64,000 bases of DNA, taken from NCBI GenBank assembly GCA_029891345.1, contig CM057009.1, forward strand, positions 234,289,178-234,353,177, in the 5' to 3' direction. Positions 37,569 through 49,198 of this stretch are shown in pieces. Each line of letters begins with the position of its first letter. Positions within the stretch are counted from its first letter, which is position 1. The notes beneath the pieces were generated by a model. It was not told the DNA's origin and did not search any database. It worked only from the letters and a program-made list of their open reading frames with translations. The stretch comes from Dryococelus australis. Its lineage: Eukaryota; Arthropoda; Insecta; Phasmatodea; Phasmatidae. Both the position numbers and the translations under genes were made by a program.

Positions 37569-38563
37569 TTCCTTTGCCAGTTGTTTCTAGTGGCATCTCC
37601 TCATCTTAATGTAAGTTTGTTGTCGTGCTGTGTTTTCATGTAAATTTTTATGTATATTGGTTTTGTGTGGTAATTTTGCATTTGTAACTTTTGCTCTTGC
37701 AACACCTTTGCATATGTGTCCTGGTTTCAGGGGGAAAAAAAAAGGGGGGGGGGGGGGGGTGTATGTGCCTGTTATGTTGGCACTAATTTCATTTAATTAT
37801 AATTATATAAATTACGTTTTTAATTGACTGGTATTTTACGTAAACAGCTTTTTTTCTGTTTTAAACATGCTCTAGTTATACTGAATTAATTTGTTTATTC
37901 AATTTGAAGTTATAAAACATACGTTATCAGCTAAAAAAACTTGTACTGTTTGTATTAGTAATTCATAAAGGTTTGTATGTTTTTATTTAAAAATGTAATT
38001 TTTTAATGTTTATTAATTATTTATGTAAAAAATAATGTACAAACATTAATTGCATTTAGCAATATCAAAAAGTCATTGTGAGTAATTATAACAATTTCTT
38101 AACGTTCAAGTAATGTACTTATTAGCCGTACGAGACTATGGATTTCTGAGCACGCCTTACTATGTACAGTTTTTCGTTCAAGGTTTTTCGGTTTTCCAGT
38201 TTTTCGCTTCTCCAATTTCACCACATAGCATGTAGCCTAATTTTGTATTGCTAATGATTGTTTTTACATCCTTTCTGATGGAGTACTTTTTTCATACACT
38301 GTTTTGGCGGTGCCCGAATACAAGTAATGAAGTAACCTCGTAGTCTTTGCATACACCCCTTTCTGAGATGCGAAGAGCATGATTCATGATGTGGTCATTT
38401 GTACCATGATTCCACTTCTTGGACAGCACTGTAGTTTCTACCAAAAAGTCAGTTCTGTGTTCAAGTAATATTTATTTCATCCTTTTGATGATGCATGAGT
38501 GGGAGTGCTCCGAACTTTGTCATATGAGACGTCCCTGTTTCAACATAATTTGAACATTCAATC
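37569..38563. other. AT-rich spacer with G-run
   Basis: A purine run with G17 lies near 37,741-37,759. No gene supported. Confidence 0.5.
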
Positions 38564-38815
38564 TGACCGAGCAACGTGGCGCAGTGGTAACTCACTGACT
38601 CGGATTCGGGAAGACCAGAGTTCGATTCCCGGTCTAGCCATCCTGATTTCGGTTTTCCATGGTTTTCCGAAATCACTCCAGGCGAATGCTGGGATGGGTC
38701 CCTAACAACAGCCATGGCCAACTCCTTCCCAATCCTTCCCCAATCCCTCTTCCCTGTGCAACTTGTACCATCTCTAATGATTTCGCTGTCGACGAGACGT
38801 TAAGCCATTACCTAC
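38564..38815 (+). repeat. tRNA-derived SINE, family 2
   Basis: The A-box region GTGGCGCAGTGGTAACTCAC and B box GTTCGATTCCC (38,620-38,630) are followed by a body with CATCCTGATTTCGGTTTTCC, ACTCCAGGCGAATGCTGGGA and TCGCTGTCGACGAGACGTTA. I associate this body with SINEs of locusts and other polyneopterans; that association is from memory. It is different from family 1. Confidence 0.85.
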
Positions 38816-39167
38816 CTATACACAAACATTCTGTTCTTTTAGTGTGAAGTAAATACACAAGTAACTCAAAAAATTAATGCTAGTGTTCAGGTCATGTAAA
38901 ATTCTAAAGTAATGTGATTGTGGGTACCCGTTGAAATTTTAGAATGTCCTCAAAATTAAGTCAACCTTGTTATAGAACTGTTAATAGTTGTAAAGGATTA
39001 CGTTCAAAAACAAAATATAAAAAAAAAAAAAAAAATGTAAACAAATGTGGCTATTCCCAAAGAGATTACATAACCCAATTTGGATCACTATAATGTGGCA
39101 ACAGCTTCAAATACAGTCACATTGGGTAAGTTTAACTATATTTAGTCATATTTTTTAAACATTATAT

Positions 39168-40456
39168 TAGGAATTGGCCGATACCGATTAACCGGTTGAT
39201 ATTACTACCATCTGCATCGGCAGCATCTTAACATTATTTGCCGATTATTATTCACTGATTAGTAGCACTAATTTATTTAACACAATGTTAAATAACCAGA
39301 CATGCTACATCTCGTAAAGCAATCATTTACAGCAGCCATCAATCAGATATTCTCTCCGAAACCCAAAATATAATCGGAACTATTGTTTTTCAATGAGTTG
39401 TTTACATTTTACAGTATTTCATGTTGGTACATTCGCCAAAGATTGTGTACACTATTTGTTTTTGGACACTACATGAATGCAAAAATAAACGCAGTTAATT
39501 GAGAACTGGTGCTATCGATAGTATTGTTTACATCCTGCAAGAGTTTTTTGTTTTATTTTATTCTTACGTTTTTAATGTGTTTACTGCATCCGTAGATTGG
39601 CTACAATTAGAAAGCAACCTGTATTCTTATTCTTCTTATGCATTTACTGCACTCGTAGGTTGGCAGCAATGAAAACCAATCACATATTCTTTGAAACTTT
39701 TGTTATTGAAAATGGAAAGTGAAAGCAAATAAGTTACATTAGATTTTGATGGGCATAGTTCTTATTGGAAACTGCTGGTTTGGTTAGTGTGTGAAAGGCC
39801 TGAATAAAAATCGCTTAGTAACTTTTGTCCAGAATTGTCACAAATATAACAGTTGTCATTTTAACCAAGGGAATGAGTATGGCTCGGCCGAAAAAGGATT
39901 ACTAAGCGAAAATATTAATATAAATAGAAATATTTTTGCTCAATTTCAAGTGAATATTTAATATTAAATTGATTTCAATAATTTCTTTTTAATGATGCTT
40001 TTAGGATGTTGGTTTAAAAAAAAACATGCATGTTGAGGTTATGTAAGGTATTTCTCAGATCTAAACTCCAAGTCCGCATCAGATTGTCTGAAGTTTTGAA
40101 GATTAACTTTAATGAACTCAGTTTGTAATGAATGCTGTTTTGTCTGGTAACAGTTTTTTTTTTCATTAACTGTTAAGTCACTTATTTGCCCAGTTAAATT
40201 GCCTATTATATCATTTATTATTAAAATTAGTGTTATATTTCATTTCTATGCTCTAGACACCTAGTGCAACGTGATTGACGTGTTCACAAGACTGAAAACT
40301 TAAATTTAAGTAATAAAAAGTAGTTACAAATATTGGGACTTGGGAATTATGATTGTGCTCATTAAAACTGGTACTGGTAACACTATAATTCACTGCATCT
40401 GCAGTTGAGAATCAGTATCTTTTGTATTGGCAAAATGTGGCATCAGCCCATCCCTA
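39168..40456. mobile_element. Non-autonomous hAT-like element
   Basis: The left end reads TAGGAATTGGCCGATACC and the reverse complement of the right end reads TAGGGATGGGCTGATGCC. These are inverted ends of the TAGGG-GGGC-GAT type common in hAT elements. Flanking octamers CATTATAT and CATATTTT agree at 5 of 8 positions, so the target duplication is weak. About 1.29 kb long, no transposase seen. Confidence 0.55.
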
Positions 40457-41824
40457 CATATTTTGGCATTCAATGAAAACAATTAAGCCACAAACAAGAC
40501 CTGCTTTATGAAATTTGATTGAAATGAAATTTACAGAACTTGCAGTAAATAGGCTTCATCTATACTACAAAGAGTACACTCTCTTGAAGGTGATGGCATT
40601 TAAAAATGCTTTTCTAAGTTATTGCAGTTATCGCAGCTGGACTTTGAGAAAGTGTTGACAGGCTACCATGAAGTGCTTGTTCTTGAAGGGAACAGTGGCT
40701 TTAGTTGCTCATTAATTTAAGAAATATACCCAATGTTGCAAGATGCCATGGGCGTATCAGAGTTCATGAAGGAAGGAGGTTGACGTCACCTGTGGTTAGC
40801 AGTCCAACCCTTGTCGACCCATGCACACTATCTAGCGGTCAAGGTAAGAAATAACCAGCAGCAGAGGGCTGGCCACACGACGCACTGCCAGAGGCCAACA
40901 CCAGCCCGACAGGAAAGTGAATCAGTGTAGCATATTTTCATGCCACAAGGTGTAACTTTTCATAACGTGTGATAAGTGAAGTGTTATAGCTATCAAAATC
41001 AGCCCCACAATGAATGATAGCCCCGCAAATTAATGTGGCACAATCCAAATTAAACTCATGTCACGTCACAGTAAAGGTGCCAAATGCAGACCATATGGGC
41101 ACGTGAATCTCTGCAATCCTTTATCTTTTTGCAAAAGTGTCTCAGGTTCACAAAAATAAGGGAAATTAAGGACTGGCAATGAGCCATTTTATTATTGCTA
41201 ACCCTTAAAATGTGTAATTGTTTATGTTGCTGCACATAGTGTGACACACACCATTCAAACTATGCAAAACACAATTGATTCAAATTATTTATTAAAATTG
41301 TACAGTAAATGTCAATCCTGTACCATCGCATCGTCAATTTTGAATAACCAGCAACTTTATTCAACGTAAATATTTATGTACTTTTATTCTCGCCTGTTGA
41401 CAAAATTTAAGGTCGACGGACCTTTTTTCCACCAAAAACCTGCCACGTGTTTATGACCTCGTAAGTTTCTTTTAGCAGTGTGTATGTGTATTGGTTTAAA
41501 GATGTATCTCAGTGTTTAATAAGATGTGTTGGGAAACCAGAATATCCCAGCTTGTGTGTTAAATATTCAGTTTATGCAAAATTACGCCATTCTCACAATC
41601 CATCGTATTCAGATGCCAGGGACACAAGGTTACTTTAAGCACTAGCTTTCCGACCATGGCCTACCTAAAGAGTCTCGTATTAACGCGAGCGGATACCCCT
41701 CGTTGGTTAGCTGGCACCCATCGGACGTTACAACTCACGTCGAAACTCTGTGACCATCCTGTATATCACTGAATCGGCATGCCTGGACTTGGGCTTCATT
41801 CTGTCAATCCCCACTAGAAGTCAA
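40457..41824. other. Spacer, mixed composition, nothing recognised
   Basis: 40,740-40,930 and 41,640-41,830 are richer in GC and CpG than the surroundings and may be ends of unknown repeats. No coding sequence. Confidence 0.4.
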
Positions 41825-41930
41825 AGTCTTCATAAAAATAAAAGAACTACATTTGATTTTTAATTTATTAACACAGCTATTATTTACAAAAGTAAACTAC
41901 CTATCTCCACTATTACTGCAGTTGCCATTA
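41825..41930 (-). repeat. Short fragment of the 56.4-63.0 kb LTR family
   Basis: On the minus strand it matches the end of that LTR: GTAATAGTGGAGATAG, then AATAATAGCTGTGTTAATAA, then TTAGTTCTTTTATTTTTAT-like tail. It also matches 32,030-32,110. Only the U5 end is recognisable. Confidence 0.6.
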
Positions 41931-42789
41931 TTCACTTTGCTGGCTCATTGCTTTGCTGTCTTCTCACACCTGGTGCTTAAAGTAGTACAATCCTCTAAAC
42001 TATATAAACTATCAGCTTGTAGGCTTGTTACAGCTTAAATAGTCTTGCTGGTCCAATCTAAAAAGTTTCCTGCACCCCAAGTCTTGCTAAGACATTTGTG
42101 AATGTTGTGTACATGTAACCCACTCTTACCATGGTGAAAGGGGGTGTTAACACCCTTATTTCTGCACAAAAAGTATGTTACAAGAAAAAATACCTACTTT
42201 TGACTACAGAAAATGAAATGCCAGCTAAATTAGCAACTTAAATGTATTTTAGGAAAACAGTCAAACTCTCACCCTTTTCGAGTAAAAATTACATGTCTGA
42301 TTTTGCAGAGAAGTGTTACTGTCCGCCAGGCAGGCAACCAGTGGCCGGAAGGAATGCTCCATGTAGTGCATTCCTTTTATTTGGAGTTTTACATGGAGCT
42401 CAGCTCCTTTTTTAATTAGCAGTGTATGCTGGAGCTGCAACCCTTTCAACAAAATGAGAGTCCTCATTTTCAAAACTCTTTTCATACTCTTTTTATAAAC
42501 CAATTCCCCAACTCTCTAGATAATTGCTCTCTCCTTCTTCCTGCCATAGCTGTACTCATACTGAGAGAGATAGACTACCTATAAATAACAGCTAACCCTG
42601 AGAGCATGAATTTATCCCCCCCCCCCCCTCCAGCCACCCTTTATTAAGTTGTCACCTAGCCCCGCAGCACTACATGTGTGACTCAACAGTTTGCATGACA
42701 ACGGTTGAATAAGCAGTATGCATAATTCAGAGCTTGGGTGGTTTAAAAGATATATACGTCAAAATTTGTATTTTTTCCCATGATGCCCG
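41931..42789. other. Spacer with a 14-bp palindrome and a C-run
   Basis: GGGTGTTAACACCC at about 42,141 is a perfect palindrome. A C10 run lies near 42,618. No gene is supported. Confidence 0.4.
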
Positions 42790-43305
42790 TGTTCAATTGT
42801 CTGTTGCACAAAAATTACACATTTCAAACATAAATATAAATGATACCTGAGAGGCGTATTCTTGGCCTCCCCTTGTCATCCAAAATGTTAAAAACATAGC
42901 GGTGAAAGGCTTAAACAAGCATTGTAAGTCCATGTTAAATTATATCTAGCGCAAAATGAGACATATTTTAAACTGCATATATAAATTTAACTTAATAGGT
43001 GGGCACATTCTGAAAAAAATTATATCCAAGAGATGTGTACTCCGCATCTCCTTGTCTTCTAAAATGTTAAAAACATAGAGTGGCGTGAGGATTCACCAAG
43101 TATTGTAAGTCTATGTTCAATCATCTCTGCTTTATATTAACATGATTATTCATGGATTATAAATTTAATTCAGGAGTCAGATGTCTTCAGAATAAAATTA
43201 TTTCACAGACCTACGACCTCCCTTGTCCCCAAACAATTCAATAAACACTAACACTGGATACAGAGTACTTTCAGCAAGTGAAAATTAAATTTTTGATGGC
43301 TTTTG

Positions 43306-43341
<36 letters not shown>

Positions 43342-43767
43342 AGAGGATATTTCACACCAAAATCTTAGTTTATATTAATAAACAGACGTCTTCCGATTAG
43401 AATATCACAGAAAGGTATGTGTAACCTCCCTTATTGTCAATAAATTACAAAAACTGTTACGCTGGAGACTAATTATTTTTTCCTGATCAGAAATTCCAAG
43501 TTATAATTTATTGCATTTTGTGAAAAAAAAAAAAAAGTCATTTCAACTAAAACTTAATTTATATTAATAAGCATGCATCTTAAGAGTATAAGGATAATAC
43601 AGAAAGATATATTCAACCTCCTTTGTTGCCAATCAATTAGATAAACTATAAAAACATTGGGTATACAGCATACTTTTTGGCAAGTGGAAATTCAAGTTTT
43701 GATAGCCTTTTTCAGAAAAACTACAGGTTATTTGAATGAAACATTAATTAATATTAGTAAACATTAA
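42790..43767. repeat. Tandem repeat array of ~185-bp units, left part (about five units)
   Basis: Successive units share TATATTAATAAGCA..., TCTTCAGAATAAAATTAT-, ACAGAAA-TATGTG-AACCTCC, TTGTC-CCAAT-AATTAC, GGCAAGTGGAAATTCAA, TTGATGGCTTTT and an internal A-run, then CAGAGGATATTT and AACATTAA. The first two units are more diverged. The A-run in the third unit has grown to about 36 bases (43,306-43,341). The array continues at 48,341 after the inserted gypsy element. Confidence 0.85.
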
Positions 43768-43940
43768 TGTCAGAGGTTGGCAGTATTGGTTTTACATGTA
43801 ACAAAGTGGCCAGCAACTGCATTATACAGTGGTCTATGCCATGAGCTGACCTGAGCATGACCTGTTTTAATTGTAAAGGCTTGAGTTAAATAAAGCCAAT
43901 ATTTTAATAGGATAGCTTTTATTATTTATAAAACGTGACA
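43768..43940 (+). repeat. 5' LTR, 173 bp
   Basis: Begins TGTCAGAGG. Poly(A) signal-like AATAAA lies at about 43,889. Ends CGTGACA just before the primer-binding site. Confidence 0.8.
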
Positions 43941-43953
43941 TGGCGTAGTCGGA

Positions 43954-45070
43954 TTGAAGACCTATGTATTGGATGAATATGTGTTATTGGCAGTGACTGT
44001 CATTCAGGTTAGTTATCTGCTGTGCAGTTTATTTGGAAACACGAATGTGATTAAACCACCAGAAGGATTGTCTTTGCAAGGAAATGCTGCAGATAGTTTC
44101 AGGAAGTGGCAGCAGAGATTTGAGATTTATTTCCTGACTTCGGAACTCTCTACTAATACTACAATTAAAGCTGAAACAAATGTAGCCATTTTATTACACA
44201 CCACTGGCAGCGAGACATTGGAAATGTATAGTACATCTTCCCTGAGTGAAGAAGATAGTCATGACTATGTTAAAATATTGGACATTTTGGAGCAGCACTT
44301 CATTCAAACCGCTAATGAGACAGTTATGTTTTCTTTAGACTTGTACAGCAAGAAGGGGAAAGTTTGGATATGTTTGTAATCAAATTACTGAAATTAAGTG
44401 CTGATTGCAAGTTTGGTAACTTGCGGGACAGTTTGATTCGGAATCGTATTACATGCCAGCCTAAGGGGTGTACGAGTTAAGGACAGATTGCTGCGGGAGC
44501 CTAACTTGGACTTGCTTAAATGCATTAATATTAGCAGTGCTGCAGAGTTAGCTGACATCCAGATGAGGCAACTTAAAGGCAAGAGAAGTTTTTGGAGTAC
44601 AGAAGACCTCGGCCAAGCAACGAGTTGTTCACAAGATTACCAAGTACATCATTTGAGTTTTACAGGAAGGGGTGTACGAAATTATGTTAAGGGATTCCAA
44701 AGAAACAACTCAAGTTTCAAGACGACAGGTGATTGTGGTAGTCAGTCACAGTGTAAGGCATGTGGTAAGAGTGGTAAGATGCACTTATGGGACAAGTGCC
44801 CAGCGTATCGTAAACAGTGTCATAAATGTGGTAAGGACAATCATTTTCAGTGTAAGTGTTTAAATTCACAGAAGTGTGGCGAAGTAGTGTTTTATGACGA
44901 TGATACATTTCTAATTGAGTCATTACTAACCCTTCACAAAAAGTTGGAGTGGTGGGAGCAGGTGAATACTTGTGATGTACCTTTTAAATTAGACACTGGT
45001 GCTCAAGTGAACATTATAACTAAGGAGATCTGTATTTTATTACAACTAGATATTGTTCCTATGCAAGATA
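43954..45070 (+). pseudogene. gag: gag and zinc-knuckle remnant
   Basis: A frame from 43,954 has the Gag-like block GNAADSFRKWQQRFEIYFLT and continues to about 44,379, where it breaks. A second frame from about 44,470 carries two CCHC-type zinc knuckles. The first is CKACGKSGKMHLWDKC and the second begins CHKCGKDNHFQCKC. The protease motif FKLDTGAQVNII follows at about 44,989. The parts bind genomic RNA and process the polyprotein in related elements. There is one frameshift between capsid and knuckle and one after the protease (stop at 45,076). Confidence 0.85.
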
Positions 45071-45071
45071 A

Positions 45072-46546
45072 TTGTTAAATTATAATGATGGCTATATTGA
45101 TGCAATTGTTGAAATGACAACTAAAGCAATAGTTAAAGGTTCAGAATATACTATTACATTTGTAGTTGTTGATATAAAAGCAACATGCATTCTAGGGTTG
45201 CCAACTATTGTCAAAATTAATTTGTTGTCAAGGGTTGGAGTAAATGTAAGACAATCAAACTCAGTGACATGTCAGTATCTCCACTTGTTCCAAGGAATTG
45301 AAGAATTGGATAATGTGTACATTATTAAGTTGAAGGATCATAGCATTCCAGTTGCAGAACCACCCAGAAAAATTCCATTCAAATTGCAGGAAAGGGTAAA
45401 GATAGAATTGGACAAAATGGAGAAGATAGGTGTGATTAGGAAGGTCACAGAGCCCATGAATGGGTGAGCTCTTTAATGATTGTACAGAAACCATATAAGT
45501 CGTTAAGGTTGTGTTTGGATCCTAAGTATCTCAATGACTGTGTTATGAGGGAAAGGTTCAAGTGTTCACATTTGAGGAATTAGTAACAAGAATGCCTAAA
45601 GCCAAGTTATTTTCTGCATAGGTGGCAACAAGGGTTTTTATGCTATTAAGATTTCTAAGGAAAGCCAATTATTGACAACGTTTAATGCTGGTCAGTTTGG
45701 GAGGTATTGCTACAAAAGGGTACCCCATGGCCTAACATCAGCTCATAAAATATTTCAGAGGTGTTTTTCACAAATTTTTCAGGATTTATCAGGGGTGGAA
45801 ATATATGTTTATGTCGTCGTATGGGGTGTAGATGAGAAACAACATAATGAGAGGTTTAAGGCTGTTCTTGAAAGGGCACAAAAATGCAAGGTTAGGTTTA
45901 ATTTGCAAAAATGCCAATTTGGAAGTACAGAAGTAAAATATGTTGGTCATATTTTGTCTGGTGAGGGCATAACAAGGTGAAGGCTGTGCTGGATATGCAA
46001 GCTCCCATTAACAAAAAAGAGTTACAAACGTTATTGGGGGTTGTTACTTATATTGCCATGTTCATCCCATTTCTCTCACAATCCACACAGTCGTTGAGAA
46101 GTTTGTTGAAAAATGGAGTGACTTTTGAATTGGGTGAAAATCACATAAGGGATTTTAAAAACTTAAAGCAAAACTTGTCTAGGGCACCAATTCTACAGTT
46201 TTATGATGTTGAGAAGCCGGTTGTAGTCTCAGTAGACAGTAGCAGTAAAGCTATGGGTGCTGTACTACTGTAATGTGGCCTTCCAGTGGCATATGCTTAC
46301 AAGTCATTAACTGAAAATAAAAAAAATTGGGCTCAGATAGAAAAAGAATTGTTGGCAGTGGTATTTGGGTGTGAAATATTTTCTCAATACATCTATGGGA
46401 AGACTGTAACAGTAGAAAGTGATCATAAGCCACTGGAATACATATTCAAGAAACCCTTGAATGAAACACCTTTGCGTCTACAGATACTGAAATTGCGTTT
46501 ACAATCATTTGATATTATCATAAAGTACACACCTGATAAAAAATAA
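45072..46546 (+). pseudogene. pol: Reverse transcriptase and RNase H remnant
   Basis: 45,072-45,467 is the protease end and RT start (VAEPPRKIPFKLQERVKIEL, MEKIGVIRKVTEP). Frames shift near 45,467 and 45,600. 45,672-45,980 holds FGRYCYKRVPHGLTSAHKIF and the catalytic box. The box at 45,804-45,815 reads YVYV instead of YVDD, so both catalytic aspartates are lost. 45,977-46,546 holds the tether and RNase H: VVSVDSSSKAMGAVL, NWAQIEKELLAVVFG, VESDHKPLEYIF. A stop at 46,271 splits it, and CIADALSRS lies at about 46,550. Confidence 0.9.
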
Positions 46547-46626
46547 TGTATCGCAGATGCCCTTTCTAGGTCTACTGTTCCAGAAAATGTGAAAAATGAC
46601 CAAATTGATACTGACGATCTTCATAC

Positions 46627-47640
46627 GTGTCTTGTTGTAGAGGGTCTGTCAATTTCAGAAGCCAAGTTTCAGTTGTTCAAGGAAGAAACACTAAAGATAA
46701 TTACTTGACATTGGTTAAACAATATGTAACACAAAGGTGGCCAAACATAGACGAGGTGCCGGACAGTATAAAAGTTTATTATTCATTTAGGGATGGTCTA
46801 TTTATAACTAATGATTTATTGTTCCGAAACACACATGTCGTGGTCCCTAAAATATTAAGGAAGGAAATGCTTAATTTGATTCATTATAGCCAAATGGGCT
46901 TAGAAAAATGTAAAAACAGTGTACGTGAGGTTTGTTTTGGCCTCACATGAACAAAGAAATCGCAGACATGATCTCTAACAGTGTCACATGCCTAAAGTTT
47001 CAACGTAAGCATACTGGTGAGCCATTATTGCTACGAGAGATTCCCGAACTACCCTGGCACACAGTGGGTACAGATATGTTTAATTTTCAGGGTATGGATT
47101 ACTTACTTGTTGACTACTTCAGTAAATATGTTGAGTTAGTACCTCTACAGGATCAGAGTAGTGAGACCACTATTGAAGTACTGATCAGTATTTACCAGGT
47201 TTGGCATTCCAGAGAAGGTACATAGTGATTATGGTCCACAGTTCAGCTCATACAAATTTAAGGAATTCGCAAGTAAGTGGAATTTTAGGCATGTTACAGC
47301 TAGCCCATATATCCCAAGGTCGAATGGGATGGTGGAAAGGCATATTCAGACAGTTAAACGGATTATGGCTAAGACGCTGTATGATTCAAAGGATTTGTAT
47401 ATCTCTCTTATGGAGTTGAGAAATTCTCCCATAGACTCTACAATTTCTAAGTCCCCACATGAGTGGATGATGGGAAGATTAATTAATGAATTTCTTCCCA
47501 ATAAAAAGTCATTCTACAATAACCAGCAGCCTGAAAAAGACTTGGTTGAGGTTAGAACTCATTTACAGAATAAACAATAAGCTTACAAACTGTACCATGA
47601 TAAAATTAGCAAACCAATGCATGATGATTATCCCATTGAA
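46627..47640 (+). pseudogene. pol: Integrase remnant
   Basis: The zinc-binding region is split: MLNLIHYSQMGLEKCKNS before a shift near 46,935 and CLKFQRKH after. The core has TVGTDMFNFQGMDYLLVDYF (first Asp), a KVHSDYGPQFSSYKFKEFA block in a shifted frame (second Asp) and SNGMVERHIQTVKRIMAK with the catalytic Glu (about 47,320). All three catalytic residues survive, but two frameshifts divide the domain. A tail continues to about 48,020 without clear motifs. Confidence 0.88.
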
Positions 47641-48199
47641 ACTAATGTTTTTGTATGATAGCCTGATGATGAAATGCTTCCAGGCTGTGTTGTAGGTGAT
47701 AGTAATCTGCCAACGTCTATTGTGATAGAGTTTGCCAACATAAGTAGGCTTGAAAGGAATAGGCTTGATGTTTATAAAGCACCCACAAATACACCATGGG
47801 CTGAGGGGTATGTTGACGTAGATGGCACAGCTGAATCTCATACAGAGATCAATGTTACAGACCCTGTACCAGGTGGGGTTAGTGCCCAATCTATGGACCA
47901 AGAAAGGTCTATTACTGATAGTTCACAAGAGCACCAACTTAAGCATACTTCTTACTCCACCCTATTGGTTCAACGTCCAGAGCATAATAATTACCGAACT
48001 GTCCGGTTATGGTCTGGGAGATAAAAGCACTAGCTTACCAATCTGATTAGGTCTGATGTTTTATATTACAGTTTAAGTTAGTTGTTCAGTAGTTGATGTT
48101 TGTTTGTGCTTTCTCAGTTTGTATATTAGGATGTTTTATGTTACTCTCTATTCAGTTTGTATAACTTGTACTGGTAAAAAAAAATAACAAGAAGGGAGC

Positions 48200-48349
48200 T
48201 GTCGGAGGTTGGCAGTATTGGTTTTATGTGTGACAAAGTGGCCAGCAACGCCATTATACAGTTGTCTATGCCATGAGCTGACCTGAGCATGACATGTTTT
48301 AATTGTAAAGGCTGGAGTTAAATAAAGCCAATATTTTAATAGAAAATTA
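48200..48349 (+). repeat. 3' LTR, incomplete
   Basis: Matches the first about 145 bp of the 5' LTR up to AATATTTTAATAG. The last about 30 bp (U5) of the 5' copy are missing, and array sequence (AAATTATACC) begins directly. Confidence 0.8.
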
Positions 48350-48690
48350 TACCATATAAACATAAGTGCAACCTCCTTTGTCACCAATCAATTACAAAAA
48401 TGTTAATATTTGAGACTTTGTGAAAAGTTCAATGTTTGGAGGCCTCTCGCCGAAAAATCAGAGGATATTTATACAAAACATTAATTTATATTAATAAGCA
48501 AGTGTCTTCACAATAAAATGACATCACAGAAATGTATCTGTGACCACCTTTGTCACCAACCAATTACAAAAATTTTTAACATTGGAGACAACTTACTTTT
48601 TGTCAAGTGAAAATTCAATTTCTGATGGCTTTTCACAAAAAAAAAAATAGAGATGATATTTAAACAAAATATTAAAAGTATTAGTAATAT
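48341..48690. repeat. Tandem repeat array, right part (about two units)
   Basis: Continues the ~185-bp unit: AACCTCCTTTGTCACCAATC at 48,370 and ACCACCTTTGTCACCAACCA at 48,545, GTCAAGTGAAAATTCAA and TCTGATGGCTTTTCAC. The first unit here lacks its beginning because of the insertion. Confidence 0.85.
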
Positions 48691-49020
48691 ATCATTCTGA
48701 TATTATAAATATGTATATTTGAGAGAAAAATTTTATATTTGTTTACTATGTGTATCCATGATGTTGCTGAATCACGAATAGGCAAGCTACAGAAAAATGA
48801 AAACACTACAATATAAACTTCCTGACAAGGCAATGGAAGAGCAGTACTAAATTCTGGTTTTAAAAAATTTGCTATATATCACTTATACAGATGCATGTAT
48901 GCGCATGCACACACACAATGTGTGATTCTGAAACAAGGCAAAAAAAGGAGTTGAAATTTCTTGTTACCATTTTTGCTTTCCAAGCAAAACAAAGAGACTT
49001 AAATTAACAGTTAAGTTTAC
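48691..49020. other. Intron next to the host exon
   Basis: No separate feature. AC-rich (ACAC)n short run near 48,908. Confidence 0.5.
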
Positions 49021-49128
49021 CTTTTCCATTGGTACCTGTGAAATTCTAGGTTGCAGATTAGAATCATTTGGGATACCAAGACGTTCTTTTACTGATGGAC
49101 GGGGTGGACTATCAGACGATGGCTTAGG
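49021..49128 (-). CDS. swm: Host exon of RBM26/RBM27 (swm) homologue
   Basis: On the minus strand TTTTTTACAG precedes CCTAAGCCATCG and GTAAAC follows AAAAG. The 108 nt (36 codons, phase 0-0) read PKPSSDSPPRPSVKERLGIP then NDSNLQPRISQVPMEK. The KERLG core is like the VKxRLG block that follows the RRM in RBM26/27. The exon sits between the RRM exon at 55.6 kb and the exon at 29.0 kb on the same strand, in frame with both. The segment is a flexible linker with no domain of its own. Splice-site quality and frame agreement make it a likely real exon. Confidence 0.75.
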
Positions 49129-49198
49129 CTGTAAAAAAATGACCAAATATAGTTAGTTACTTTCTCAAAATGGTCTGCATACCAGTATAAATCTAAGA

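Larger units (their letters stand above)
43768..48349 (+). mobile_element. Ty3/gypsy LTR retrotransposon inserted in the tandem array
   Basis: Short LTRs start TGTCAGAGGTTGGCAG (43,768) and TGTCGGAGGTTGGCAG (48,200). The primer-binding site TGGCGTAGTCGG follows the 5' LTR at 43,941-43,952. gag with zinc knuckles, protease, RT, RNase H and integrase follow in order on the plus strand. No env is present. Tandem repeat units lie on both sides, so it jumped into the array. Confidence 0.9.

Noticed and set aside
42790..43767. CRISPR-like array
   Set aside because: The ~185-bp units are contiguous without spacers, and the DNA is eukaryotic.
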